In this document: one piece after another, positions 13,801 through 24,818 of the stretch | Numbering within the stretch: the first letter of the stretch is position 1 | How the letters are laid out: every line of letters starts with the position of its first letter | The notes under the pieces: model-generated | The model's database searches: none | Seen by the model: only the letters and a program-made list of their open reading frames with translations | What the model was told of the DNA's origin: nothing | From: Diploscapter coronatus | Taxonomy: Eukaryota; Nematoda; Chromadorea; Rhabditida; Rhabditidae | Reading direction: 5' to 3' | DNA: 64,000 nt | NCBI GenBank assembly: GCA_964036155.1 | Contig: OZ038422.1 | Location: 76,221,201-76,285,200 of the forward strand | Made by a program: the position numbers and the translations under genes

Positions 13801-15256
13801 TCAAAATACAAGCGCGTATCGATAAGTGGCAGAGAGATTGATAGGTTACATTGTCTGAAAATGATAATTTCATTATCATATAATGATCTGAAATAAAATG
13901 TTCTATACTAGTTCGTCGAATTTAATTTAAACTGAGAAAAATATGCCTGATCCACAAACTGGAGATCCAAATTCCGACTTGCATGAGGTCCTGCATTCAC
14001 ATTGACCTCTAAAAATTAAACTTCCTAAAATGGAGATTAAGTTAAAATCTTACGTTTTGTAATTGCATTTTTCTCCAAAACCGCAGAGAAAAGTCTCGCA
14101 GTGCACTGAAAAATATACGAATTTTCCCATATCAATCATCGAAATTTGAGGTGGCATTTTTAATCCTTCTAAATTTCTTAGTTTCAAACAAAAATCTCAC
14201 AGTGCTTGGTTTTCCTTCGCTTTTTATGGGCTCGATCTGAAATAATCCCTATTATGCAATTTTATATTATTACGTCATCATGTAATCTGATATGACCTTG
14301 TATCTCGAATTAGCATAAATCCTATTTTAGAAAGGATATGCTAATTCTAAGCACCTGTATATCTCAATTTTGTAAAGAGAAGTAAATAAGTAAATAATTG
14401 ACCTAACAGCATTTTTAACAATAGAATATATGTCAGGTGGTAAGCCTTTATGAAAGGCTGAATGGTAATTATTCAGTAGTTGCCATGCTGTACAAAATAA
14501 TTATGAGATTTTTGGAAATCTCGGGAACTTTTTTCCAATCTTTTCATTCATAAAATAGTTTTCTCTTCAAATTAAGTTGGGAACAATATTCTGCGACAAT
14601 TTGAACATCACTTACTCAAAGATGTGTAATGCAGAGCGTCCAAAGTGTGCAGATTTAGTCGTACAACGGGTACATTCAGGTAAAATGAATTTTCAGTAGA
14701 AGATAAAGCAAAAATCCTCGTTGATCCGAGTTTTAACCGATGAGCACAGGGCTAAAATAAGTCAATTTCATATATCCCTTTAAAAAGGTTTTGTATATCC
14801 CTTACCTGAGTTTCAGCGATCCCTCGTACTTTTATCGTTTTAGGAAGGTCGGAAAGGTATTCCCTTCCCTTGAAGATCCTCTTGACTTTAACCTGAGCTT
14901 CCTAAAGTTTGTTGGAATTTATGGTTTTATTTTCTGGAAATTAAATTACCGTAACTCGATGACTCCTCTCATTTAGGACGACCGACTTAATGGTACCCGT
15001 AATAACAACATCGGCCGCTGTGAAAACTTCGTAGAGGTAATATCTGAGATTTAAATGACTTAATTTTAGCCTAGCTTGGAAAAGAATAAATCAAAACCTA
15101 AACTTAAACTATATCTAAGTTTTAAATATAAAATATAAAATGAAAATTAAAAATAAACCAACTTAGTAGGTTTAGGCGTGGTGCAATTGTGCTTAGATGT
15201 CGCCGAAACTTCGTAGGAAAATAAAACGATAACAAATAAAGACAAAAATGTATTCA
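1829..15256 (-). CDS. agr-1: Agrin (heparan sulfate proteoglycan core protein)
   Basis: Secreted basement-membrane protein; agrins bind laminin through NtA and dystroglycan/receptors through LamG domains. Reading from 15256: a signal peptide ([19 protein letters not shown]), an NtA-like netrin fold (exons 15043-14616, with [10 protein letters not shown] and [13 protein letters not shown]), a basic linker, then eight Kazal/follistatin modules (each with a [13 protein letters not shown] motif, about 14105-9515), two laminin-EGF modules (9473-8660), a ninth Kazal module (8497-7965), a Cys-rich linker, LamG1 (7744-6494), LamG2 (6392-5465), an EGF-like stretch (3387-3285) and LamG3 (2966-1829), ending in PASCSL. 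About 39 exons join in phase; no SEA domain is evident. Three introns begin with GC instead of GT. The LamG2 exon 5851-6125 is not readable as one open frame (see findings), so the gene as assembled carries a lesion or an error there. The order matches vertebrate agrin, so the identity is strong. The symbol follows the C. elegans name. Confidence 0.93.
3767..5232 (+). CDS. RFamide-like neuropeptide precursor nested in an agrin intron
   Basis: Two exons, 3767-3848 and 5051-5232, join in phase to give about 87 residues. Exon 1 encodes a hydrophobic signal sequence ([17 protein letters not shown]). Exon 2 encodes an acidic spacer with a KR site (SQVKR), a second spacer ending EDKR, then [14 protein letters not shown] followed by G-R-R and stop. 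Known processing of such precursors would cut at KR and RR and convert the glycine to an amide, giving one 14-residue peptide ending in YYRF-amide. That places it with the FMRFamide-like (FLP) class by its C-terminus; the single copy and a GRAK/GYIRF flavour vaguely recall FLP-10, but I cannot assign an ortholog. A strong acceptor (ctctttcag, about 3703-3712) lies 55 nt before the ATG and could be a trans-splice site; AATAAA signals follow at about 5427-5437. The gene lies wholly inside the agrin intron 3388-5464, antisense to agrin. Confidence 0.75.
5427..5440 (+). terminator. Polyadenylation signals of the nested neuropeptide gene
   Basis: Two overlapping AATAAA hexamers lie about 200 bp after the neuropeptide stop codon and just before the agrin exon at 5465-5648. 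They are on the + strand, so they fit the nested gene and not agrin. Confidence 0.5.
12773..12805 (-). other. Candidate 33-nt cassette exon of agrin
   Basis: Lies in the 1.09-kb intron between agrin exons 13720-13854 and 12504-12629. On the - strand it has a CTAG acceptor and a GTTAAA donor, is exactly 33 nt, and enters and leaves in phase 1 like its neighbours. Inclusion would insert 11 residues ([11 protein letters not shown]) between a Kazal module and the next follistatin-type module without breaking the frame. The flanking exons also join correctly without it. Two added cysteines could form a disulfide. Not proven by sequence alone. Confidence 0.3.
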
Positions 15257-15909
15257 TCTTTCGATATGATAGCCAAACTTGCCAATTTTCATCGCTAAAA
15301 CCTGAAATCTCGGTGGATATATGAAATCGGCTTCGGAAAAGACTAGCAAAAATCGCAAATAAAAGTAGCTCGAAGATAGATAAGATGCGAGGTTTTTGTT
15401 TACACAAGAACAAGGAAAAATGTCTGCAAGTTCTTCACAAACTTGCGCATGAAATGTCGGAGAAGTAGTGACCTTTGAAAAGGTAATTCGATTTTTCGCT
15501 ACTTTCAAAAGTTTCAACGAAATGAGAGAAGGATGGTCGCAATGAGTTTGGGAAAGATTTGTGATGGGGGTCTAAATCAACTCCAGAGGTCCTATACTTC
15601 GAGTGGCCAATGGGACATATGAAATCCAGAGACCTATTCAATTTCTAGATTTTCCATTACTCCCCCTATCTGAATAGGAGAGTATGATAGGTTTTATTCA
15701 AATTTTCGAATTTCCTGGAATATATGAAATCCCAGATCAAGATAAAGAGATAAGCATAAATACTACAAAGGACTAGAACATAAACTATAAAAGAGCATGC
15801 TTTTATGATCGATTGACCTTTTCACCTTCCTTTCTCCTTTCTATTCAAAGGTAGCCCCGCCCTTTCTTTCCCTGTTTAGCTCCGCCTATTTTTAGAAATC
15901 TACTTTATT
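15257..15909. other. Agrin promoter region / PIGG 3' flank
   Basis: Spacer between the agr-1 start and the PIGG stop, both on the - strand. Next to the agrin ATG an acceptor-like ttttag (about 15295-15300, - strand) suggests a trans-splice site. An ATG just downstream of it opens a 12-codon upstream frame whose TGA overlaps the agrin ATG. The rest is AT-rich, with no coding signal that I trust. A - strand AATAAA directly follows the PIGG stop. Confidence 0.4.
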
Positions 15910-18900
15910 TCAAAGAAAAACTCTAAATATCCATGAGATCGCGAAAGATAAGATCATCGTGATGATATGCAGAAGTTCGAAAACTACCTGAAAATTTGAT
16001 TTTAAAATATTTTTTAAGTGTTAGGTCTTTTTTTTTTACAATTTTTGAATATTCTTCAAGCTTTGTTTTCTTCTATAGAATAGATTATAAAATTGTTGAA
16101 GTCTTCAAATATATTTTTTTACAATAATAAAATAATTTCTAAAATTCGTGATTTCCCTAAATTCTTAAATACTCCAAAAAAACTTTCTCTTTAAGAATAC
16201 CTTTGAAATTTTTTAAATTCTAGATAACGATAGTAGAGAAATGTTAAAGTTCAGGAATGCTCACCTTCGGCCCAAAAACCGACCAGACGAACAGATGCTC
16301 CCGGAAATGAACGAAACTGCAGAGAGCGGTTAAAAGTAAGAGAATACGGTATTTCGCCAAGGCAATTGCGTCCTCTCCCAAAAATTTCTTCTTGGACCTA
16401 AAAATTCAAATTAAATACAAAAAATAAATCAAATAAAAGATTTTAAAAATCTCACGAATAAGCAATAAAGAAAAGTAGCACTGGGCTGTAGAGATTGAGC
16501 GTGATTTGGATCGCAACCGGTACAGGTGAATAGGACTGAAAACCCGTGTAACCAGGGGAGATGTCGATTGAGGATAGGGAGGTTGAGATACCCTGAATTT
16601 TTTAATCTTAATAAATTTTGATTTGTATTTCAAAAAATTTCTCAGTTTTAGACCTTATTTTTTCTAATTAAAAAATGTTTATTTTTCATTTTAGAAATTC
16701 TCATTTTTCTTTAAAATAAAAAAGCGAAGTTCCCACCGCATAATAAAAGCAGGACCACAAAATCATAGAAATCTCCGTGAAGTTCAACTCAAGCTGGCCT
16801 GAAGTTCTTTTTTTCCGATTTTTGAAACCATTTTTTCAAATTTTACCCGCCACTTTGCCAATTTTCCAGATCACTAAATTGAGCGGTAGCAGGTGAGCGG
16901 GGCTTAAGAAGAGGAGGTAGAGATTGAGAACGAAACAGGAATGATGGTGCAACAGATAAAGACAGGACAGACGGAATACGGTAGCGATGACGTCAAACGA
17001 ATAGAGGGTGAGTCTGAAAATAGTTTTTTCGAACTTTTTTACATTGATTTTTAAAACATTTTATTTGTAAGAAACGAAATTTGCATTGATCAAAACATTC
17101 TTTGTTGAAAGACGGAATTTTTTCAAGTTTCGTTACTGAGGAACTATTTCCTTACAACTAGACAGTAAAAATTATGTTATATTATAGATTTTCATTAGTT
17201 AAATTTTTATCATACGTTAAATCCAGAGTCCTAGTAATTCTGCAGCACATTAGAAGAATTGATCCAATCGTTTTCGAACTACTCCTATGCTGGCTTCTGA
17301 AAATTAATCATTTCTCCGATTTACTAATTTTTAAACCTACTTTAAAATAGGAAAAATCGACAGCACTACGAACAAATTTGCCAAAGACAAGGATAAGGAA
17401 CTGAAAATTTTTAATTTCAAAAAATAGAAAATTAAAAAAAAAAAAAAAAAAAACCTGAAAAATCGCTTGGCGTTGAAACGATCGAAAACCTGGATGATTG
17501 GAAAGAAAAATTCCGGATCTTCGAAAATCGGCTTTGGGAGGACTTCTGAATTAAAAAAAAAAATTTTTTCTTGCGAAAAAAAAAAGGGATAACCTTTATC
17601 CATGATCCAGCGTCTTCTTAAATCCATAGTGTATCCGACTCCGATTCTGTGAAGGAGGATCAGAAAGAAATACGATTTCCATCTCTGAATAAATTTTTCT
17701 TCATAGTTTCTTATTTTTATCGCAAAAAAATCATTTTTATCAAATAATCAAAACTCCCTTGCCGTTTTCTCTTGATAAGCCCTTATCAGGAGTACGGTAG
17801 TCGTCAAATAATACCTGAAACAGTAACTTTATTAAAAGCGATAATTTTTAAAAATGAATACCAAATTTCATGCTCCTCCTCCACCAAACTGCTTGAGAGT
17901 GACGCGAAAAAAGGTAGTAGAAGTACCAAATGGGAAAATTGGAGTTCAGAAACCTAAAACCAAAATAATGACATTTATCAAAAATGACGAAAATGGTCAA
18001 ATTTAAAAATAGTAGTAACTGCCAAAAATGGTATCCCTACTTTCGGAATGCTATCATTGAGAAGCAGAAAGGCCGTCAAAATCAAACTCATCGATATGAT
18101 ACACCACCCAGCGGAAAATCTGCTTTGGTCCTCCAGAATTCCGTTTTGAATTTTCCGGAACATCTGAAAATTAATGTTCTAGAAGGGTAGAGATAAAAAC
18201 CCGATTTTTATTTTAGGGATGAAAAATAAAAGAAAATTCTATTCTGTAACTCTTTCAACGACAAAAAATGATGAAGATCACCCTCTCTCCTTCATTCTGA
18301 TACCATATTATCAATTGACCGGTTTTCCCGCAAATTTCTGGATTTGCTTGAAAGAATTCCTGCTTAATCGGATAGAGATTGGACTTTTCTGAAAAATCAA
18401 TATTTTTTAGAAAGTTATTGTAGTTCTACCTTTCGAAAGTCTCCAGAGTTGATTGAAAGTCTTGGAGGTTTCCTTGGCAACTTTCAATTCGTCTATGTTC
18501 CAGGTTTTCGCGATTTCCGGTATCAAAGAAATCCCAGCCGATTTTCCGGGATTTTTTAGATCCAGGAAAAATGAAATCGTCGGTGATAAGTCCAATTGCT
18601 CCGCCTTCGGCATTCCTGAAAAATATTTAAAATATCTATAAAGATCAAAAGTTTATGCATCTTAAAGATCGACTTTAGGTGAAATACTGCTGAACAAGTT
18701 AAGAAAGAGCGAAGTAAAAATCTCATTTCCTACCATTTCGGGTTCCTTTGATACCAAATTTGGTGGTAACGAATACCATTGGGACTTTTGTCTCTTCTGG
18801 ACTTGCCCCGCCGTGACCGCCCTGCTGTGTCATGCCATGATCACCAACAATTACCAAAAGGGCATTTTCGTCCTGAAAGTTACCATTTGGTACTTCATGG

Positions 18901-20219
18901 TGTAAAAATGGCACCTTCAAAGACCCATAAAGATTTTCGATGATATCGTCCATTTCCTGGAGCTTGATGGGGATTTGGGTAGAGGTGCCTCCGAGGGAGT
19001 GACCTAAAATACGAAAAATATATTTGCTTTAAGGCGATAATTTTTTTAAATTGATAAAAATAGTAAATTTTAGAAATCACACCAATATGATCCAATCCAA
19101 GGTAGTGTAAAATCAGGACGTCCCATTTCTTCGAATTTTCACCAACGAGAGTCGCCAGATGACGGGTCACATTGTTGTCGACCTGAATCAGATTTTTCGT
19201 GTAAAAATTCTAAATTTTAAGCAAGTTTTGTATATCAATAAAACTTTTCTTACGTTAAATTAAAACTTTTAAAGAAATATGCTTGCACCTGAGTAAAACC
19301 GATATAACTTTGATGTATAAAAATATCGTACCTCCGTAAAATCGTTGACATAGAACGACGTGACGCCTTCTGAATCATGGAACGTCTCAGGGAAAAGCTT
19401 GAGCCAAGTATCGTCTCCGTAGAAATTTATCCTGAAGATATGGAATTTCAGAAAAAAACTACAATAATCCAAACTAAAAATACATCTGACCAAAAATGAA
19501 CAGAAAGATCAAACCTCTTCCCCTTTTCCTTGGCCTGTTTTAACCAGTTATCAACCCGCATTTCAGGACTTGCAAAATTCGTCAAGACACTTCCAAAAGA
19601 AGGCAAGGTTCCAGATAATAGAGCCTGAAAAAATCTCATTAAAATTGGAAAAAATCAATAAAATGTAATAATAAATAAATCAATAAAGCTACCGTAATCC
19701 TCGGCATAGTCACTGTAGGCGTCCTCGCATACACTTCGAATCCAACGGCTTGCCCAGATTCTAGGGAATTTCTGAAAATAGGAACTTTATGAATAGGAGC
19801 AAATTAGAATACCTCAAAAATTTCATCGGTGAGTTTGAAGACGTCAGAAAATCGAGTCGCCACGCGTCAATCACCATGAAGATCAACTTTTGCGGGAGGT
19901 GGGAATTTGCAATTTTCTGAGGACAGCCTGAACATGTTTCCCGATAAATTTTTTTAAAAGTCGCTAATTTATATTTAAAATAGCACTATTTTAGAAAGAA
20001 AAGTCGAAAGCCCAACCTTCATAAGGCGATACGAAATCCTCCTCTTCTAGAACATCTTCGGTCATTGAAGTTTCGGGAAGAAAAGAGACGATCAGAATTC
20101 CCGCAGCTAGAAGGCACAGGAAGAATGAAATCTGAAATTACAGAATTTTCCAGACCAAATTTTAAGAATTCTACCGTAATGCGAAGATTCGAAATTTCAG
20201 CATTCATTCCATTCTTCAT
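15910..20219 (-). CDS. PIGG: GPI ethanolamine phosphate transferase 2 (PIGG)
   Basis: Endoplasmic-reticulum enzyme that adds ethanolamine phosphate to the second mannose of GPI anchors. About 22 exons. The N-terminus has a membrane anchor (FFLCLLAAGILIVSFLP), then the alkaline-phosphatase-like catalytic domain: VIDAWRLDF, the RTPTVTMPRI stretch with the nucleophile threonine, GDDTWLKLFP, the TEVDNNVTRHL block, ILHYLGLDHIGH and GDHGMTQQGGHGG, all characteristic PIGG blocks with metal-binding Asp/His residues. The C-terminal half is a series of membrane helices with FVEEEHEIWY-type and HLFVWSVFGPK motifs (seen as LVEEEHEIWYY and EHLFVWSVFGPK), the latter typical of PIGG near its end. Introns are tiny: 42 nt at 18873-18914 and 47 nt at 17815-17861. 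One intron (donor 17761-17762) must start with GC to keep the frame. A - strand acceptor lies 19 nt before the ATG and a very short upstream ORF precedes it. The weakest part of the model is the exon edges at 16265-17400. Confidence 0.9.
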
Positions 20220-20811
20220 GACGTCAATCTTCCATCATCTGAAATTATAGTAATCCTTCTAATTCCTACTTTATGACTTGTTTTTTTTCTTTAAGTTTCA
20301 TGCTAATTTCCATGCTTGCCTTCAAATTATATGCTAATTTTCAAGTTTCGTGACAAATATTATCATATCAAAGGTCACTTTTCCGGTTTTTCGTTGTAGA
20401 AACTTCCAATGTTTTCTCTTGTCAGTGATAAAAGATAAGCATGATAAGAAGAAGCGTCATGTAATCTTTCCCTAATCATAAGCCTGTCGGATCAACCCTT
20501 TTTATCCCGTCTATATCCCCTTAACTCCCATATGTCATCGATTTTCTTAGCTTTTCCTTCTCCTAATGCATTATATTAATCCGAGGAAATCCGTAAATCT
20601 GTTTTCGCACCAAAAGTGTTCTATTTCGGAACATTTCCTTTAAGGCGATTACAGTTTTGTGAATTCCATTTCACTGATAAACTTCATCATTTTTATCAGT
20701 TTCTAAAGTCTTCTTAAAGAGAATATCAAAGTATCTCAGATATCGTCGTTTCATTGATATCTTCATCACTATTTTATCAGTTATCCAAAATTCATTTTCA
20801 GACTTACAAAA
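20220..20811. promoter_or_regulatory. Divergent promoter with clustered GATA-type sites
   Basis: Lies between the PIGG start and the start of the secreted-protein gene. It contains many TGATAA/TTATCA motifs: three or four within 20428-20455 and more at about 20675-20702, 20755-20785 and running into the coding start. In nematodes such sites bind ELT-type GATA factors and mark gut expression; that is inference here. A ttttcag acceptor sits 10 nt before the + strand ATG. Confidence 0.5.
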
Positions 20812-21969
20812 ATGATCTTCCTACTGATAACAGCATTTTTATCAGTATCTTCCGAACCCTTGCCATCCTTGGACTTATTGAATGGGCCCAAGGGGTATTT
20901 GATCAAAGAATATATTAATGCTATCACTGCTTATGGGCCTGGACTTGGAGTCTACTGTATGAAATTAAAAATTTTCCAACTTTCATTAAAATTTTAAAAT
21001 CTAGCCCCCTACACCTACGTCGATCTTTCTTACGACAATATACCATTCGTCGGAAAAATTCCGGTTTTGGGCAAGGAGGGCACCTCCTCGAAATTGGGAA
21101 TTTCACCATTCTACCCTCCCGAAGGAAATCCCAGCAACCCATACCCGCCTCTCTATAGGTAACCATTGGCATCACTTAAAGGCTATCGTTTGGCATTTAG
21201 AGCTAGACCGTTACCTCTGCATGTGCCAGAGCCCCAAGATGTGGTAGCAGTACCATTGGACGAAGAGGCCCTTCATGGAGAACCACTTTTCCCACCTGGT
21301 ACCAAAATGCTACAATTTTACCGTTTACCAAAATAACCAGAACTTGCCGTACCAAACGAAACCGCCGATGGTATGCATGTGGTTCATGCTGAGGAGGACA
21401 ACGAGAAGGACGACACTAAAGAAAAGGTTCCAGAGGACCCATTTGGTAGCGACAATGCGGTATACTATTAGTCATTTTGTTATCATTTGCCAAAAACCGA
21501 TTGTTCAGATTCCCCAGGGCTTTGTGGAATGGTCGTCTAATGCCATTAGCAGGGGGTTGACAGAGAAGGATGCATCCGAGAAAAACCGAGTAACAGGTTA
21601 TTATTTTACGTCATAGTTTGAAAGGGGCGAGGCTAAACATCTTATCATACGACTAAAATTTAGAAAGAAAACATTTTATGAAAATGGGTAGATCTAAGTT
21701 CTTAGGCCGCGCTCACTTTGGAACTTGAATGCAGTTTCAACTTTTAGAAAGAATGAGAATTTCGAAAAGGAATATGGCATAAAAATTTCAAATCCCTGCT
21801 CCCCTTAGGTTTTAGATCGGTTCTTTTAGATAGTTCTGTAGAGGAACTCACCAAGATCGACAACGCACGAGAGAAAAATCTGGACAGTTCGGAGGTGATG
21901 AAGATGAAAATCGGCGAGAACGACAAGCCCAAATCGCCCTTCCGGAATCGGCGGATCTTAATTCAATAA
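20812..21969 (+). CDS. Small secreted protein of unknown function
   Basis: Exons 20812-20956, 21005-21158, 21201-21298, 21341-21426, 21509-21596 and 21808-21969 join in phase to about 240 residues. The first residues form a signal peptide (MIFLLITAFLSVSS), followed by EPLPSLDLLNGPKGYLIKEY and a proline/tyrosine-rich block (SPYTYVDLSYDNIPFVGK, then FYPPEGNPSNPYPPLY). The C-terminal half is charged (KEK, LTEKDASEKN, EKNLDSSEVMKMK) with no cysteines that I noticed and no membrane helix. I do not recognise a family; it may be nematode-specific. A putative trans-splice acceptor lies just before the ATG. Two of its introns are only 42 nt and carry TACCA/TGGTA-type sequence. AATAAA follows at about 22125. 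GATA sites upstream suggest intestinal expression. Confidence 0.65.
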
Positions 21970-22210
21970 TCAACATTCTACATACTTTAAAACAACGTCA
22001 TTTTACATCAGTGCGTTGTAATATGACATTTTTCCTAGAAAAACGCTAGTCTAGTTAGAAAGCAAGCAAATCGAAACCACGGGTAACCAAGTATTTGTAT
22101 AAAGTTGTGTGAACTTCATGTTAAAAATAAATCTGAAAATCATATAATTTTTATTCGAAGTACAGAAAACACGGATAAATTAATGAGATCTCAAGAAAAC
22201 GACAGAAAAT

Positions 22211-24447
22211 TTAAAGTCCGGTATTGGGGGTCGGTTTTTTGTACCAGAATCTAGCTCTGAAGTCCTCGGATCCGGTAATGAAGGCCGGCATGGTGGGCGA
22301 GTGAACGAAGGTGCGCACCAACGCAGTGTGTCCTGAATTTACGAAGGTGTAATAATTTTGGTTAATCACATTGCTCTAATTTGGAATGTACACAGGAAAA
22401 CGAGCAATTTTCATCGAAAAATGTCGCTTTAGAAATATCTTACCCAAAGCAAGGAGTCTCTTTCTATCCGCGTTTCTCGCGTCCCACGAGCAAAGGCTGC
22501 CGGACTTTTCGTCGGGGAACATGACTGAAGAAAGTTTTTTTTATAAAAAAAATATCAGAAAATGTAAAAAGAGTCAATAAAAACATACCGTAATCCTCAT
22601 TATGATTGAACGTGGCCGCGATGGGATATTCCTGACTGCCAGTTGCCCCTGCGCCGGTGTACGCAATCAGACATCTGTTGGTCGAGAGCTCCCATAGTTT
22701 GACGATGCTGTCCATGCCGCTGGTCAGTATGTACTGTAAATTTGTGTTGTATTTTATTTTAAAAATTGTGTAGATATGTTATACAAAACTTATAAGATTT
22801 TCGAAAATTACATATTTCAGTCTCTTTTCTCCCAAATTTATATTCTATAGATCTTTAAAACTAAAAAAATTAAAATTAAAATATAAAAATCCAAACCTTT
22901 CCATTCCTAGTAAATCTGGCCGAACAGATGGCAGCCCCGTCGTGTGCGCGCGTGAACGTCTCCACACACCGATTCGAAATCCCGTCCCACACTTTCGCAT
23001 CGCCATCTTTGGATGCAGTCACGAAAAGTCGGGCGTTGTCCGAGTAGTTGATCTAAAAGAATATTTATTATTTTTATCTTTTTAATTATTATTTTTTTAA
23101 ATCTTACATCAAGCACAGTATCCTTGTGCTGGTCTTGAGCGTCTGAAAAAGAAAACTAAAGACAAAAATTATATTTAAAAACCTACCAGGACCAACATAG
23201 CACTGTGCAGTTTCGACATTGTAGAGTCTGATGGTGGGATGGGTTGTGGTGACTAGCAGAAACTCTCCTCCAGGGTGAAACGACAGCGCACGGACTGGGT
23301 AGGCTTCCAAGATTGTCTTCATCGCTCTTTTCACAGCAGTCTTAGAGAAGTCGAACAATTTGACGGTTTTGTCTTCCGAGCCGGACACCAGAATCTGCTC
23401 GCGCGGGTGGAAATTGATGCAGGTGACGTCCTGGAAGAAATAAATAGAATTTAAAAATGACGCACTTTAAAAAGAAAAGTGCTGTAACGCCTTTTAAAAC
23501 CCACGTCAATATGATCATAGAGCGTTCGGATGACAGGGTGCGAGGAGTCGGGGCCAGTCTCTGTTGTGGGGTCCCTCGAATCTCGCGAGATGATCCTCTC
23601 CACGTCCATGATTTTGATCGAGCAGTCAAATGAGCCCGTCGCGACCAGGGTTCCTAGATTTTTTTTCTACTTCTATTTTAATTTTTGTAAAAAAGATCTT
23701 TCCTGAAGAAATTACTTTTATTTAGATATTACTTTTTAAGGAGATAGTTGTTTTAATTTTTCTAAACAAATAAACTTACCATCATTATTAAAAGCGGCAG
23801 ATCTGCATGGTGCCTTGTGGACGGTCAGATAGATGGTCTCATAGAGCGATGGCTCAGGGGAGCAGGGGATAATGTCCGCGTCGAACTCCAGATCCAGGCC
23901 TGAGGATAAGCCGTCCAACTGTAAGTTAAACAAAAAATATTTATTTTTTAGAAAGCCCAGAATTTTATCCTTTTATATTATGCTCTTTAAAAAAAGTAAT
24001 AAATGAACTTTCTAAAAATCTTAAAATCGAACGAATTCCCCAGAAATATCATCTTCCTACTTTTTTTAGCAATGCTTTTCCCCTTTTAATTGATTATTTT
24101 GTATTTTCATTTTGAACTAAACACAAACCTGCAGGGCGGTTTCCTTATCCTTGGCATCCGGATCATCGATGAACTGTTTGGCGATGGAGACCAATCTGAA
24201 GAGTTTGTCCGAGGGAGGGGGCGGTTGCGAGGAGACCCCGATCGAGGTCGCCAAATTCAACGCCAGCTGCTGGTGGCCGTCGTAGAACAGCTGGCTGAAG
24301 AAACATTTTTGTTGCTTAAACCTATTTTCCAAGAGAAGTAACAAAATTTTTAAAGATTCTCGAATAAATTTCTGTTGAGTTTTCGAAGAAAACCAACCCG
24401 ATGATCAGCCGATACATGTAGTCCCTATCCTTGATGTCGGGCTTCAT
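22211..24447 (-). CDS. cpf-1: Cleavage stimulation factor subunit 1 (CstF-50), WD40 protein
   Basis: Nuclear mRNA 3'-end processing factor; CstF binds the GU-rich element downstream of the poly(A) site. Nine exons: 24398-24447, 24129-24294, 23780-23918, 23501-23653, 23187-23430, 23108-23142, 22897-23052, 22589-22733, 22444-22524 and 22211-22332 (ten counting the shortest). The start [19 protein letters not shown] followed by [12 protein letters not shown] is the CstF-50 homodimerisation domain. WD repeats follow: [69 protein letters not shown] and, at the end, [16 protein letters not shown]. The closing FRARFW block and the [10 protein letters not shown] block are diagnostic of CstF-50. The symbol is the C. 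elegans name, used by homology. It ends convergently with the secreted-protein gene; AATAAA on the - strand lies at about 22148. Confidence 0.92.
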
Positions 24448-24818
24448 GTCTGTCCTCGTCAAACTTCACAGTCCTCGAAATTCGTTCAAATCTCTAGAAG
24501 TCTGAAAATCGTTTATGAAAGGCGTACTGCGTTTAAAGCATCCTGAAATGTTTGCGCACTCGTAAGCGCAGTGCAATTTGTTTCGATACCCGATTTTCGC
24601 TAATCTCTATTTTTCTCGTTTTTAAAAAATATCTTTGACGATTTTTGCGAATTTCATCTACCTTAAGAACTAAATGGAGGCGATAAAAAAATAAAAACTG
24701 GATGAACTTCCCAAGAATCCCAATTTCATTTCCATTTCCTTCAGTTTTTATTTTTCAGTTTCAGTTTCCTCATTTCGGTGCTATTTCCGGGCTATGTGAT
24801 TGGCGTTTGGCAAGGATA
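24448..24818. promoter_or_regulatory. Divergent promoter between CstF-50 and the glucuronosyltransferase
   Basis: A 371-bp spacer between two divergent starts. The + strand side has polypyrimidine/ttttcag acceptor-like sequence at about 24740-24770, a possible trans-splice site for the + gene. I saw no other feature. Confidence 0.35.
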
